Shown: positions 34,805-47,849, counted from the first letter of the stretch. The stretch is 64,000 bases of DNA from Tamarix chinensis (GCA_030549775.1 CM060173.1:42430110-42494109), one strand, 5' to 3'. Translations and numbers: made by a program. Notes: generated from the sequence alone by a model not told the origin.

Positions 34805-36110
34805 ATTTTTAAAAACTTGAAGTCATTGAAAAAAAAATTACATAAGAAAAGGAAGTAAGAACAATCTTATAATTTAATGAATGGAGACCAAAGTTTATGG
34901 TCATTGAAGAATCCAAGGATCTCACAAAGAGGATCACAAATGAACTATTTAAAAATCAAATGGTCGAGAAGTCCAAGTTGGAATAAGTGATTGAGGAGAA
35001 GATGATGAAGCCCTTACCTCAAAAGAATTATCATATTTAAATTAAAAGGAGACCATGCTTGTAGATGATATTGAAGAGGAAAAAGAAGGAGAAGAGGAAT
35101 CTCAAATGGATGATGAAGAGTTTGCACTCATCACCACATAATTATGAATATTATACAAAGATAAAGGTGGGGAAAATAACTTCCAAAGCATCAAAGAATC
35201 CAAAAGAGCCATCAAGGGTAGAGAAAATCAAATTGCATCATTGTGAAAATAAGGGACATGTGATATCTCAGTACATAGCTAGAGGTAAGAGAAATGCTGT
35301 CAAAAGAAAAAATGATTTTAAGAAAACAATGGTAGATTTTGGTGAAGGTGAAGGAGAGTTATCTGATGGAGAGGAAGAACTTCCCAACCTTTTCATCATG
35401 GTTACACATGATGAGTCACCCCACTTCTATTACCTTCACTAGTTTTAATGATGATGATGATGACCAACAGGTATCAAAACGTAACTTTCTTACTCTATAG
35501 ATGAATTGTTTTGTCTTGAATGATGCATTATGTGACCATGCTATAATAACTAAAGAGAAAGATAAAATGATAAAATTACTTTGTCATTTAATGGATGCAG
35601 ATGAATATGATTTGAATGAGAATGTTCCTTTTAAGTTTAGAGTGAGTTAGCTCAATATTGAGTTAGAGAAGAAAATTATTGAACTCAAGAACTTTAAAGA
35701 AGCTGACTTATTAAACATGCCATGCAAGTTGATTAACATGAGAGGAAGAACAATGGCCTTCAAGATAAAAGTGATAAATTTGAGAAAGTTGCTCACACTT
35801 TGACAAAGACATAAGGAAAAATTAAATTTAATGCTTGGTGATCAAAGTTATTACTTGAAAAAGAGGTATAGGCTATCAAGATTTAAAAAAACAAAAGAAA
35901 AGAATTAGACCACTTTAACATCACATTATCAAATCTACTAAGGCTTTTCACTCCTCTTTTTTTCATTAATTGTAATTCATTTGGAATGTGTGGACATGTT
36001 ACCTCCTTTTGTAGAAATGGTATGTTTCTGTCAACATCTACAAAGGTGTTTGGACCTAAGAAAACTCTTGGACTTTTCTAGAACATACATAGGTATATAC
36101 CTTCAGATAA
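34805..36110 (+). pseudogene. Ty1/copia gag, 3' part (continuation after the nested insertion)
   Basis: Immediately after the CTACC duplication the gag frame resumes with IFKNLKSLKKK, then EWRPKFMVIEESKDLTKR, both typical of the UBN2 gag domain. At 35236-35300 a decayed zinc knuckle reads HHCENKGHVISQY, with the first and last cysteines lost. An acidic GEGEGELSDGEEELPNLF segment follows. A second knuckle-like segment (CNSFGMCGHVTSFC) lies near 35,970-36,010 with a following GPKKTLG motif. The long gag with an acidic linker and two knuckles suggests a Sirevirus-like lineage. No protease or pol follows, and stops are frequent. Confidence 0.8.
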
Positions 36111-36119
36111 CTGATAAAG

Positions 36120-36553
36120 GATAAGTATGAGTGTCAAATTAATAGGGTGTTAATGCTATAAGTTTGTGTGAGATCAATCGCTATTAGTACCATACTGGAA
36201 AAAAATATGAGATATAAAAATCTAATATGCGGCCTGAAAAATCTGGTCTAATATTTAGGATATCTAATGTGATTTTAATTAAAAAGATATTTGATATTTT
36301 GGATATCCATTTTTTGATTCAATTATCTAATATGAAAAATATCCAATATTTTGTTGATTAATTCAACTATAAATTATAATATTAAATTTTTATATTTTAA
36401 GTTTTATAAAATTATTTATTTTTATAATTTAAGATTTTATAATAATATTTTAATACTTCTTTTTAGATAAAATAAGATACTTATTTGAATATAGATATGA
36501 ATATTAATTGATATATATTCTTTATTTTTAAAAATATTCTTATAAATGTTATT
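36120..36553. other. AT-rich DNA with GATATCC words, target of the LINE
   Basis: GGATATC, GATATCC and AATATCC words recur here and again just past the LINE (41,560-41,620), so this was one stretch before the LINE inserted. It may be a decayed DNA transposon, but I see no inverted ends. No gene is seen. Confidence 0.4.
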
Positions 36554-36578
36554 AAAATTGATAAATAGCAGTGTAGCT

Positions 36579-37760
36579 ATGTTGAAGCAGTGCAGGGGCA
36601 ATCTTTGGTCGTACGTTGCCATGGCTCACCACAAATCTCCTCCAGTGGTTAATCGTAAGTCTCCAGAGCCTTTACCAATTGAACCATATGATCTTGTTGA
36701 GGAGATTTCTTCTTCGTTATCTATTTTAAGCCCTAAGATTGCTAAGGATCTTTCAGGGGTTCAAGAATTTCAGTCTCCTATTGGTACTAACCCCATTAAT
36801 GTGAATTCTAAGATTGTTGATGATCTTTTGGGGGTTCAAGTTGATCATACTCCAATCAATGCTAAACCCATTAATTTTTATGTGCCCACCCCTAATGGAA
36901 TTAAACCCCCACAATTTCAATCTTCCTTATTGAGTGAGGGATTGCCTTCAGCCAAGAAAATGAATTCTTATGGTTATAACAATCTTATTGATGAGGGTTT
37001 GTCCTAGCGAGATAGAATTATGATTAATCGCAGACCAGACCATTTGACTCCTTTATCATACGTTCCACCTTTGATTTATCAAGGTGAATTAATGGTTGAA
37101 CTTCAACAAGATAAAGTGATCAAGTGATCAAAGTATTGGGATAATTCTATTGTAAGTGTAGTGTTTGGAATGAAACCATCTTTCTTGCATATGACCAGTT
37201 ACATTCAATGTCACTGGAACCATGTCAAGATGCCTAGGATTATGCTGCATGATGTAGGATTTTTTCTCTTCTAATTTGAATCAAAAGAGGACTATAATGC
37301 TATTCTTCAAACTGCACATTGGATCTTTATGAATAAGCCTTTAATCTTGATGTCTTGGCATCTTGATTTCAGATTCCAACCAAGTGACTTCCAATTTCTC
37401 CACACATAGATTAAATTACCAAACCTTCCTCTTGGATACTAGTCTCCTGATTCCCTGGGAAGGATATGCAGTTGTGTGGGTAGGCCTTTAGGGATTGATA
37501 ACATTACTATTACAAAAGAAAGAATCTCATATGCTATATTGTTAGTAGAAGTTGATGTTCAAAAGACTACCAGATTCAATACCGATTAAATTGCCAAATG
37601 GTTCGATTTTTCATCATATAATTGAATATGAATGGAGACCTTCCTTATGTTTAGTTTGCCACCAAGTTGGTCACTTGGCAACACGCTATCCTTTAATGAG
37701 TAAATAGACTAATATTTGGTTTCCTAATACTAAACATGAGAAGGTTTGGAGGGTGGTAAA
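36579..37760 (+). pseudogene. LINE ORF1 (DUF4283 and zinc knuckle), broken
   Basis: An intact first segment runs from the ATG at 36579 to a stop near 37007. After it the DUF4283 RNA-binding region continues in pieces: YVPPLIYQGELMVELQQDK, WDNSIVSVVFGMKPSFL and HWIFMNKPLILMSWHLDF. The knuckle region near 37,640 reads WRPSLCLVCHQVGHLATR, C-x2-C-x3-GH with the last cysteine lost. ORF1 proteins of plant LINEs bind the element RNA. At least five stop codons interrupt it. Confidence 0.8.
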
Positions 37761-38049
37761 TGATAAAAGAGAGATTACCATTGAAGACACTGATGTAAAC
37801 CAATCATTCGATCAGTTTAACTCAGCACTACTAGTTACTACTACAACTCACACCCCCTATTGTATCAAATGTTAACGTAGCCATTGTTTCATCATCTAAT
37901 CAAGTTAGTTCACATGCTATAAATCAAGATGATAAATTACAGGGAGAAATTTAGTATCTATGGTTTATAGTGATCAAAGGGAAGATAGTTATTGATGAGC
38001 CATATCTCCCTAAGCTTGATATACATCTCTAATGAATTCAGGCTACTAG

Positions 38050-41000
38050 AATGTTAGGGGGATGAATGACCCCCAAAAATAAAAACTCATTCATCATTAG
38101 GTTAGAAGCTGTCTTTAGTTGGATTAGTAGAAACAAAAATAAAGAAAGACAAGGCTGCTACTGTAGTTAATAAGTTTCCTAAAGATTTGTTATGGTGTCA
38201 TAATTATGCAAGTCATCATTATGGTCAAGTATGGATAGGTTGGGATTCTAATTCTTGGAAGATTGATGCTATCACCCAATGTGCTGAAGGTATTTCTGCT
38301 GGGCTCATTGATCTTCAAAAGGACATCAAGTTTAAATTAAGTATTATCTATGGATTGAATACTGGAGCTGCAAGGAAAAACCGTTGGGATTGGTTATTGA
38401 GTAATACTCAAAACTCCCTTCCTTGGGTTGTGCTGGGAGACTTCAACATCATTCTTAACCAGAATGAGAAATTACAGGGTAAGCAATGAATGATCAGGAT
38501 GTTGATGATTTTAGATAGTGTGTCAACACTCTCTAGCTCATTGATATTAAATATACCGGTGTTTTCTTTAGTTGGTGCAACAGATAAGAGGGTCCTGATA
38601 GAATTTATTGCAAATTAGATAGAGTCATGGGAAACCATCTATGGCTTGATAGATTTCCCTCATATTCTATCAGATTTCAATCACCTATAATATCTGATCA
38701 TGCCTCCATGGTTGTATCTATTTCTCAAACTCTTAGTTCTGGACCTAAACCTTTTCGATTATTCAATATATGGACTCTTAATGCAGATTTCCTTCCTATT
38801 GTTAAGGAATATTGGTTGAAAAATTATCATGGCAAGCCTATCTCAGCAACTATGGCTAAGTTAAAGGCCCTGAAGCAACCTTTAAAAATTTTGAACAAAA
38901 GGCATTATGGTCATATCTCAGAAAAGGTGGAACAAGCCAGGTACAAGCTTTCTACCATCTAGAAATAGTTGTCTTCTTCCCCATTGGATAAATATTTAAT
39001 TCAGCAAGAAAAGAATCAGTAGGATCTCTATTCTCCTCTTTCCAAGTGTGAGGAAATTTTTCATAGGAAAAAAGCCCATGTTGCTTGGTTAAGTTTGGGG
39101 GATAGCAACACCAAATATTTCCATAATATTCTCAAAGGAAGAAATCATAATAACCAGATAAGAATCATCAAAGATAATGTAGGACACATGTAGTCTAATC
39201 CTCTTACTATCCAAACCATCTTTACTGATTTCTTCCAAGACCTTTTAGGTAAGGTTGATGAGTTTTCAGGTCAGATTCTCCTAGATATAATTAACCAAGA
39301 TCCTAAACTTTCTGTTATGCATCAAAACCATCTGCAAAGGCCGATCAGTTAGGAGGAAGTTCATCAAGATGTATTTTCAATGCACTTTGACAAGTCCCCT
39401 GGTCCCGATGGTTTTAATCCTTGCTTCTACAAAACTGCTTGGGGTGCGATTGGTGAAGATATTTGGAAATATTTCTATGACTTTTTTAGTATAGGGAATT
39501 TGCCTCATAGCCATAATGTTACTACTCTTAATCTCATTCCTAAAGTTCCAAATGTAGATAAACCAGGAGACTATAGGCCTATTTCTTGTGCTGATGTGCT
39601 ATACAAGATTATTGCTAAGGTTCTCACCTCTAGGTTGCAACCTATTATGACATCTATTATTGGAGGATCTCAGTTAGGCTTTATTAAGGGGAGAGAAATT
39701 GGTGAGAATATTCTTCTTGCTACTGAATCGGTTAAAGGATAAAATTATCTTAACTGATCCCCAAGGCGCATGAAAAAAATTGATATGACAAAGGCTTATG
39801 ACATAGTGAATTGGGGCTTCTTGGAGAACATGTTGCTTGCTTTACATTTCCCTCCACATAATATTATTCTTATCATAAATTGTTTGTCCTCTGTCAGTTA
39901 TTCATTAAAGATCAATTGCACTCTTCTACCACCTTTTAAGACTAAAAGAGGTGTGAGATAAGGAGATCTCTTTCCCCATACTTGTTTGTTATTGTTATGG
40001 AGTATCTTCAACGAGCTCTTTTGAATTTATGGACCAACATAGAGTTCAAGGCCCATCCTAAGTGTAAAAAGGTGAAGCTAATCAATTTAATGTTTTCCAA
40101 GGACATTCTTTTGTTCAACAAGGGTGATATCAGATCTATTATGGTGTTAATCGATACCTTTAATTATTTCTCTTCACTCTCTAGTTTGAAGCTAAATGCC
40201 CATAAAAGCAATATTTTCTATGGAGGTCATGTTGCTGTTGAAATAAAAATGTTCCTCTAGTCTGTCATGCACATCCCCTAAGGTGATATTCCAGTAAAAT
40301 ATCTTGGAGTTCCTTTATTAGGTTCCACTTTAAGGAATCAGCACTGCAAACCTCTCCTGGAGAAGATTCATAGGAAGCTCAATCAATGGCAGAACAAAAA
40401 CCTTAGCTATGCCGGTCGTCTCCAGTTTATAAATTCTGTTCTTATGGGAATGCAAGCTTATTGGAGCCTTCTTTTCCTATTGCCTAAACACGTCGTTCAT
40501 GACATAAATGCTATGCATCAATCCTTTCTGTGGGCTAGAAATATTTCTTCCCACAAAATTCCTATTGCTTAGGAAACAATCTGTGCACCAAAGGAAGAAT
40601 GAGGTTTGAACATTTTAAATCTTCACTAGTGGAATATTGTAGCAATTGGCAAGCATATTTGGGAAATTATTCAAGGCAAGGAGGTGATTTAGATAAGATG
40701 GATCCATGATTCTTACATCAAGGGAATAGATTTATGGTGCATCAATGCTCCTACTAATGCTTCATGGATCCTTAAGAAGCTTATGGAAATAAGACCTATG
40801 TTTCAAGTTCATTTTCATCCTGATCGTGTTCAAAATATTTGCACAAATGCAGATGAGTACATCATCTCAAAATTCTATCACCTTTTGAGACCAAGAAATC
40901 CTCAAGTTCCATGGTACAATCTATTTTAGAATAGGCTCACTATCCCAAGACACCAATTCATTCTTTGGCTTTTCATGCACGACCGTTTATTCACATGAGA

Positions 41001-41400
41001 CCGAATGCAGCACCTAGGAATCAACTCAATCTCAACTTGTGAATTTTGTCAACATCATGATGAGACTCATGCTCATCTTTTCTTTGAATGTGATTTCTCA
41101 AGCTCCATTTGGCTCTCACTTGCAAAAGACTAGAGGCACTCAATGCCTAACCACTTGAGAGCATATTGTTCGATGGTTCATTTAAGGAGTAAGAGGTCTA
41201 AGAATTCACAAAGAATTTTTTAGATCTCTAGTAGTTGCTGTAATCTACCATATTTGGCATGAATAGAATAGAAGAATTTTCCAGCAGACTATCAATCCCC
41301 CACTCAAATCATAAAGACTATTGTTCAAGAAATGGCTACGCGAGCGGAATTTTTTCACCATTACAAATCTTATAGGGAAATTGTTGGCTTAGTAAGCTTC
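38050..41400 (+). pseudogene. LINE ORF2 (endonuclease, reverse transcriptase, zf-RVT), broken
   Basis: The endonuclease/exonuclease/phosphatase domain covers about 38,050-38,720: NVRGMNDPQK, LVGLVETKIKKDKA (catalytic Glu), VVLGDFN and a terminal SDH. The reverse transcriptase runs from about 39,390 to 40,400: KSPGPDGFNPCFYK, DYRPISCADVLYKIIAKVL and DMTKAYD (first catalytic Asp). The active-site motif FADD reads FSKD (FSKDILLF), so a catalytic Asp is lost. The zf-RVT domain near 41,035-41,110 reads CEFCQHHDETHAHLFFEC. In-frame stops replace Gln and Trp codons at many places, so the protein is dead. Confidence 0.88.
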
Positions 41401-41495
41401 CTAGATTAATTTTGTTTTTCTTCTTGTAATCTGGAATGGTGCAGTCTCTTTTCACTAATATATCCTTCGCTCACCCAAAAAAAATTGATAAATAG

Positions 41496-41869
41496 TATTT
41501 TCATATAAATATAACATATACTCAAAGTTGGTCCATATCTAGTTTGTATTTTTTTGGGATATCTTGGATTTGGATACCCAATCTCAATGACACGGAGCAG
41601 ATATCCAAAAAAAAAATCAAAACAAATATAGATATGTAATTTTGCACATCCTTAATTACGGGTGATAAATAATACGGATGTAGCTAATACTAACACAATA
41701 TGTAAATGATGAAAGAATAATTGAAGCATCCCTATTTTTAGCACTTAAAAAAATTGATTTTAAAGAGTTAATTGTGTAAGATAAAATATTAAAAATGCAA
41801 GATGTTACCACCAAAATTATTTTAAGTTTAGTTTTCTCTGCCATTCTTATACCAAGAGTTAAGGAAAAA
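41496..41869. other. AT-rich DNA, no gene seen
   Basis: This continues the pre-LINE target sequence, with GATATCC words to about 41,620, followed by AT-rich DNA without recognisable features. Confidence 0.45.
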
Positions 41870-42658
41870 TATTACTCCACTTAAATTGATAAAAATAATT
41901 ATAATAACAGAATAAAGATTATGTTATAGGTGTTAAGACAATGAGGGAGCAAATAGATAAAACTAGGAGGTGTTACTGCCGCACCAACCATGAGAGAGGT
42001 GTGATTATCCACTTAACCCATTCTCTAAGCAAGGCTAAAAATTTCAACAAAACCATGCATAAGAATTAGAGATAGCACGAGATAGATAAAAGAGATAAAG
42101 GGAAGAGAAAGAAATATGGTATGATATGAATAGTTTACAAACCAAATATAGGAACAGAATTGAGAGTTTAGGTCACAAAACAAAATAAGAGAAGCATCCC
42201 ATTGCAATGGAAAAACCTTATCAAACTAATTAGCCTAATTCTCCAATACCATAAATCTTCTCCAAGTAAAACAACACATATACTCGCAAAAAGTTTATCA
42301 AACCCACAAAATGATACTCACTCCTTAGAACAAAAGCCAGATTATCACAATGACCACATAAGGTTGTATCAGTACAACAAAGTAGTGGTAAAACAAATCT
42401 ATTATAAAACATGGGCATGAAATTAGGTTGCACCTAGAAATCACATAACAACATGGTGTTATCATATTGATACAACTCAAATACAACAAGGTATATTTGC
42501 ATGGAAATCACGGAAGTAAAAAGATACAGTGAATACGTCCCAATACATACCATGTTGTAATACCCCCAAAATTCACTATTAAAAAATTTCATTTTATTTA
42601 ATAAAAATAGAGGAAGAAAAAAAAGCAAAAACCATGAATTTTGGGAATATTATTGTCA

Positions 42659-42704
42659 CACTTAGTACCAGACCAGTTTTCTCCTACTGTTCTAGTACTA
42701 AGTG
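42659..42704 (+). repeat. Conserved stem-loop near the head of element 2
   Basis: The arms CACTTAGTACCAGACCAG (42659-42676) and CTGTTCTAGTACTAAGTG (42687-42704) pair at 16 of 18 positions. It occupies the same position as 24973-25018 in element 1. Confidence 0.75.
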
Positions 42705-43311
42705 CTAAGGCTAAAAGGTTAAAATACAATTCTCTCAAAATCATACATTATTTAAATTAGGGTAGTGCAATAAACACTTTATAAGAATAAAATCCACCAA
42801 TAGTGGCTACAAGAATCAAGATCATTTACCAAATAATTAAAAAGGTGGAAGAGAAACCTAATGTTTTTGGATAATCCTTACGCTTGTACCCGATACCCGC
42901 TTGAATATCACCTATGATAGACCTATAATGGACACTGCCTATTAAATAGGCATAGGTCCACAAATGGAACCCTTTAGTACTATGGTACTGAGTAACCCTT
43001 AATACCAAATCAAAAGGTAAGACCTGCATGTAAAACATAATACATAATGATATTAGACAATATCATACGCGGGCTTAGGAAAATCACAATCAATACTAGG
43101 AACAATACACAAAGGCAACACCACATACGATAAAAGATGCATAACAAAAAATCCATATACTTAGAAATTCCATCATATACCCAAGCAAGGGAAAGCATCA
43201 AAGCCAAACTCATGTCACATCAATAGATCATAACGTGAAATCAATACTTTGGTCTTGAACCATTAATTAATCATTATTCAATCATTGAGTTTATATCTAT
43301 GTGAGTGTGAG

Positions 43312-43690
43312 AACCCCACTATTATAGCTAATGGACTGGAAAAATATAAGGTAACAAGCACCTGACCACTATTATTCGGTGGTGGATTGATATCTAGAGC
43401 TCCCTGCACCTGGCCACTATTATTAGTTGGTGGGCTGTTCTGGCTCCAACTCACATGGTGTTCCATTATAAGTGATTAATATCTTTCCATAATTCATTAA
43501 AATCTAATTTTTGGTTTATTAAGCTTGGGACCCCCCACTATTATAGCTAATGGACTGAAAACATATAGGACATAATGCACCTACAACTATTATTTGATGG
43601 TGGACCGGTCTCTAGGGCATCTTGCACTTGGCCACTATTATTCGCCGATGGACAGGTCTAGGCCCGACTCAATGCTCTTTCGCTGTATGT
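43312..43690 (+). repeat. Hairpin unit array of element 2
   Basis: Six CCACTATTAT..GTGGACCGG-like units start near 43316, 43367, 43414, 43534, 43583 and 43632. Some are decayed, such as AATGGACTGG in place of GGTGGACCGG. Confidence 0.8.
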
Positions 43691-44079
43691 AATTAGTACT
43701 TTATTCGTGTCTTATTCAACAAATACATTTATTTAATTCGAAGGAAGTAAAAAGGTCACGAATCTAGAGAAATAAATATTGTATACACAAAGCATTCCAT
43801 ATCAAGGATCATTGTATACACAAAGCCCTAACACGTACTTCAAACATATTGAATACACATTTCCATACATACTTACAAACTAGGTATCTCTTTCATAATT
43901 ATGAGATAAATACTACATCACACTATTAGTTATCCATCCAACCCTAGGTTATGTCCTGCTCTTATGAGACTCACTGACTTACCGAATACCCTTATCTTAT
44001 TATTCACTATTACTTATGCTTGATTTTGAAACTCATTTAATCCAATGACTTGTGATATACAAGTTACTTATTTCCTCCT

Positions 44080-44960
44080 ACCCTCTTTACAAAATTATTG
44101 AAATACTCCTTACTTTTAAAATTACCAAGTCATCCTTTTTTATTTTCCAAATTACCATATTACCCTCCATGTTGCATAACTACCAAAAAGCCCGTTATAT
44201 GTGTTAGATTACTAAATTATCCTCCATACTTATTAAATTTATCAAATCGCCCTTTTGGTGGGCTGAATTACCAAATTGTCCTTCATCATTATTATAATTA
44301 CTATTTTGCCCTTTTTACTTACAAAATTACTAATTTACCTTTTCTTTATGCCAACTTACAAAAATACCCTTTCTCCTTTTTTAAATTACCATATTACCCC
44401 TTTACTTTACTATATTACTATATTACCATAATACCCTTTCCTTTATGCCAGATTATCAAAATGCTTTTCTCCTTTATTAAATAACCATTTTACCCCTTTA
44501 CTTTACAAAATTACCATCACACCCTTTCCAAATATGCCAAGCTACAAAAATACCCTTCTCCTTTATTAATTACCAAGTTACCCCTTTACTTTATAAAATT
44601 ACCAAATTACCCTTTCCTTTATACCAAATTACCATTTTACCCTTTTGATTTACATAATTACCAAAATACCCTTCCTTTATACCAAATTACTATACCTTTT
44701 ACTTTATATAGTTACCAAAATACCCTTCCTTTAGGCTAAATTACTAAAATGCCCTTCTCCTTTATTAACTCACCATTTTATCCCTCTACTTTACAAAATT
44801 ACCAAAAATTACCAAGTTATCTTCTTTTTCATGTAACATTACTAAAATGCCCTACCTACTTATTCATTTACCATTTTATTTTCTTTACTCGTATAAATTA
44901 CCAATTTACCCTTATTTTGATAATTTTACCAAAATACCCTGACCATACATAGTCCATATA
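44080..44960 (+). repeat. ATTACC-type imperfect tandem repeats in element 2
   Basis: About 0.9 kb of units such as AAATTACCATATTACCCCTT, the counterpart of 26500-27930 but about 0.5 kb shorter. The open frames here are repeat translations. Confidence 0.8.
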
Positions 44961-45579
44961 CATCATCTAACACTCCCAACTATTCTTATTTATCATAATA
45001 CTTATTAGCACCTACCACACCTACTTACTTAGGCCACAACATTAGCACAATTTTTTTTTACCAAAATGCCCCTAGGGCTCATATTGACATTATTTATGCA
45101 ACAAATGGCCACATTAGCATACCATACCATACATATGTATTTAATATCATAATTAATAACAAGAATCCTTCCCTTAAGCATTATTTATACACATGACACA
45201 TAAATAATCATGATTTTCTTTTCACCAACCAACATATGCCACTAAACACCTCATATTTAACAACATATATCATGCATATAAACATATTAAAAATTCTAAT
45301 GTGCTAGTATACTTATATCCATATGTTTTAGAAGGCTATAACGGTTACCTTATTTCTAGGAAAAATTAAACCTTACCAGTAACTTGGTTAAAGGTTTGCG
45401 CTTTGATTAGTAAAAATTAATACCTAAAAACAGCATAAAAAATTAGCATAATAGAAGTAGGAATTCAAAAGAATAAATTTTTATCAAAGGCTTAATTAAA
45501 TATATACTAATATTAACCATTATTATACCTCAAAAATTAAACCAACCATGGCTCAAATGAATGTAGAACTCACCTGCAT

Positions 45580-46830
45580 GAGCAGTGTGAACTACAAGTA
45601 GAATTGAAGGGGAGAAGGGATCGAAAAGGGAGAAGTGGGAAGGAGGGAGGTGTTGGTTCGAATGGGGTGTTGGGAGTTAAGTAGGGGACTTGTGGAGGGG
45701 ATATAGGGCAGACATTAGGTGCAGGGTTGGAGTAGGGATGTAAGTGGTGGTCGAGGGTGGATGATTGGCAGCCCAGGGCAGTGGTGATGGTGGCTGTAGG
45801 GCTGGGAAAATGGTTGCAAGGGTGGTGGAGGAGAAGAAGGAAGGGAAAAGAAGAAGGGAAGGGAGGAGCTACAGGGCAAGGTTTTGGCCAATGGAGGCAA
45901 GGCGGTGGTGGGGGAGGTTCTAAGGAGTGGAGTGGTGGCCATAGTGGTGGGGGAAGAGGTAGAAAGGTGGCAGATGGTGGTGATGTAGGGTGGAGGTAGA
46001 GAAGAGGGAAATAAAAAGAAGAAGGAAGATGGTTGTAGGGGGCATGCGAGGGTGATAGGGTGGTGCAAGGAGGTTGGTGGGGTGTTAGGGAGGTGGCGCA
46101 AGTGATTGTTTGGGTGACGATAGCGGTGGTTGAGGGTGGCAAAGCAAAAATAGGGGAAGGGGAGAAGAGGGGAATGAAGAGAGAAAGAAAGCTTGGCAGG
46201 TTGGTGAAGGAGCTTGAGGTAGGAGAAGAATTAGTAGGAGAGAAGAAGAAGAAAAGAGGGAGAGGAGAGGAGGCAGGCGCCAGCTAGGTAGTGGCAGGGG
46301 GAGGTATGTAGTTCATTGGGTGTAGGGTGGCGGTTGTAAGGAGAAGGAAGGGGGGAAAAGGGAAGGAAATGCATCGAGTCTAGGGGCTTGTTAGACTTAA
46401 AAATGCAAGGAAAGGGATGTGGGGAGAGAGAGGGAGAGAGAAGGTTACAGGGGGAGGGAGGTGGTGGCAGGTGGCTGTAGTAGGCCAGCCATGGTAGAGG
46501 GTCGAAGATGGAGTGAGAAGGGAGGAGGGGCTACGGGCCGGTTGGGCATGGAAAGGAAAGAAGGGACCAGACCGGCTTCGTGTACGAGGGAGGGGGACAA
46601 AAAAAAGGACTGGGCTGGCCTAGTTGGGGTAGGAAAGGAAAAGAAAAAGAAAAGGGAGGGGAAGACGGGCTGGACGGTCGCACAGGAGAGGGAGAAGGGA
46701 CGGGAGGGGAGGGGGAAGGAGAGCAGGCCAGTAGCCCAAAGAGGAAAAAGAAAAAAAGGAAAAAGAAGGAAAAGAAAATGGAAGAAAAGGAGAAAAAAGA
46801 AAAGGAAAAAGGAAAAAGGGAAAAAATATA
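45580..46830 (+). repeat. Purine-rich low-complexity block of element 2
   Basis: GGTGG, GGAGG and GAAAAAG-rich sequence, the counterpart of 28570-29775. A 190-codon minus-strand frame (46142-45570), rich in Pro, Ser and Thr, aligns loosely with the minus-strand frame of element 1. I regard both as by-products of composition. Confidence 0.7.
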
Positions 46831-47214
46831 ATAAAATAATTTTGAAATTAATATCATTTAATATTTTTGATAGATAAATTAATTTAATAATTTAGATTAT
46901 TATAATTTAATAAATTAGTTTAAAAAGGGTAATATTTGTAAAATTATTTAAATAAAATGAGTATGATAAAATAATAAAATATTTATTTTAATTTATCAAA
47001 TGGTCATATCCATTTTTATATGCTCAAAAATCCCCAAATTCATTCATTTAAATACATTTAAAACTTAAAGTACCCAAAATGAGGGTTATTTAATAAATTC
47101 TAGGTTTTAGATTTTTTGGGTATTACAAATGTAAACCATATTATAGTCATTCTTTTAGTGACCACACATAACTAGTTTTTTTTTTTTTTTGTATTAGCAA
47201 ACCCATCATAAGAC

Positions 47215-47500
47215 CAATTGGGTGTTTCAAAGTACTCACACTAAACACCTCATAAGGTATGACCCACCAATTGAGTGCTTTATAGTGCTCAAACTAAACA
47301 CCTCATATCAATTGGGTGTTTTACGGTGCTCAAACCAAACATCTCATTAGGAATAAAAGCCTCTAATTGATTGTTTTAAAATGCTCACACTGAACACCTC
47401 ATAACAATTAGGTTTTATACCTTCCTCACAACAAACACCTCATAACAGTTAGATTTTTTTATAGTGCTCACACTGAACACCTAATATCAATTGTCAAATA
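47215..47500 (+). repeat. Array of AACACCTCATA..GGGTGTTT units in element D
   Basis: Five to six units of about 45-55 bp contain CTCACACTAAACACCTCATA followed by CAATTGGGTGTTTT. ACACC can pair with GGTGT, so each unit is hairpin-forming, like the CCACTATTAT units elsewhere but with different sequence. Confidence 0.75.
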
Positions 47501-47849
47501 CCAACATGTTTTATTGCATATATCACAAGCACAAAAAACCATGTTATTATTATCCCATTACTATTATTATTATTATTGAGTGATATCACAAGTCAAAATT
47601 ATACTTTCCTAAATAATCAAATAGGGTTATCGAGAACTAATACTCACACATTACAAGACATATAACCCACCCCCTTTGGGTGCTTAGAAATGACATCAAG
47701 CTTAACCATTCAAGACATCATGATATTAGTTTGATCCATATTAAATCTAAGCTCAAGAGTAGTTGACATCATGATTGAATAGCTATAATTATCAAAAAAG
47801 ACCCAAGAGGATATCAACACTTAACTACGAATCAAGCAACATTCAACTG

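Larger units (their letters stand above)
36569..41480 (+). mobile_element. Nearly full-length LINE (DUF4283 ORF1, EEP-RT ORF2)
   Basis: The 4.9-kb element is flanked by a perfect 15-bp target duplication, AAAATTGATAAATAG (36554-36568 and 41481-41495), and ends in a short A run. The order of domains is ORF1 (DUF4283, CCHC zinc knuckle), then ORF2 (endonuclease, reverse transcriptase, zf-RVT). Both ORFs carry several stops and shifts. This is an L1-type plant LINE that inserted by target-primed reverse transcription and has since decayed. Confidence 0.9.
42556..47127 (+). mobile_element. Element 2: 4.6-kb TGTAA..TTACA LTR-like element
   Basis: It starts TGTAATACCCCCAAAATTC and ends TTTTTTGGGTATTACA. 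The flanking 5-mers are CATGT and AATGT, a duplication with one change. It is collinear with element 1: stem-loop (42659-42704), GGAC..GGTCC hairpin (about 42928-42957), AGTAC..GTACT motif (about 42975-42990), hairpin array, ATTACC repeats, purine-rich block and AT-rich tail. It has no coding domain. Similarity to element 1 is clear along its length, making them the same subfamily. Confidence 0.82.

Noticed and set aside
46419..46877. 152-codon plus-strand frame with a Lys/Arg/Glu-rich end
   Set aside because: It is purine-rich low-complexity sequence of element 2, ending in AAAGGA-type repeats, with no recognisable domain.
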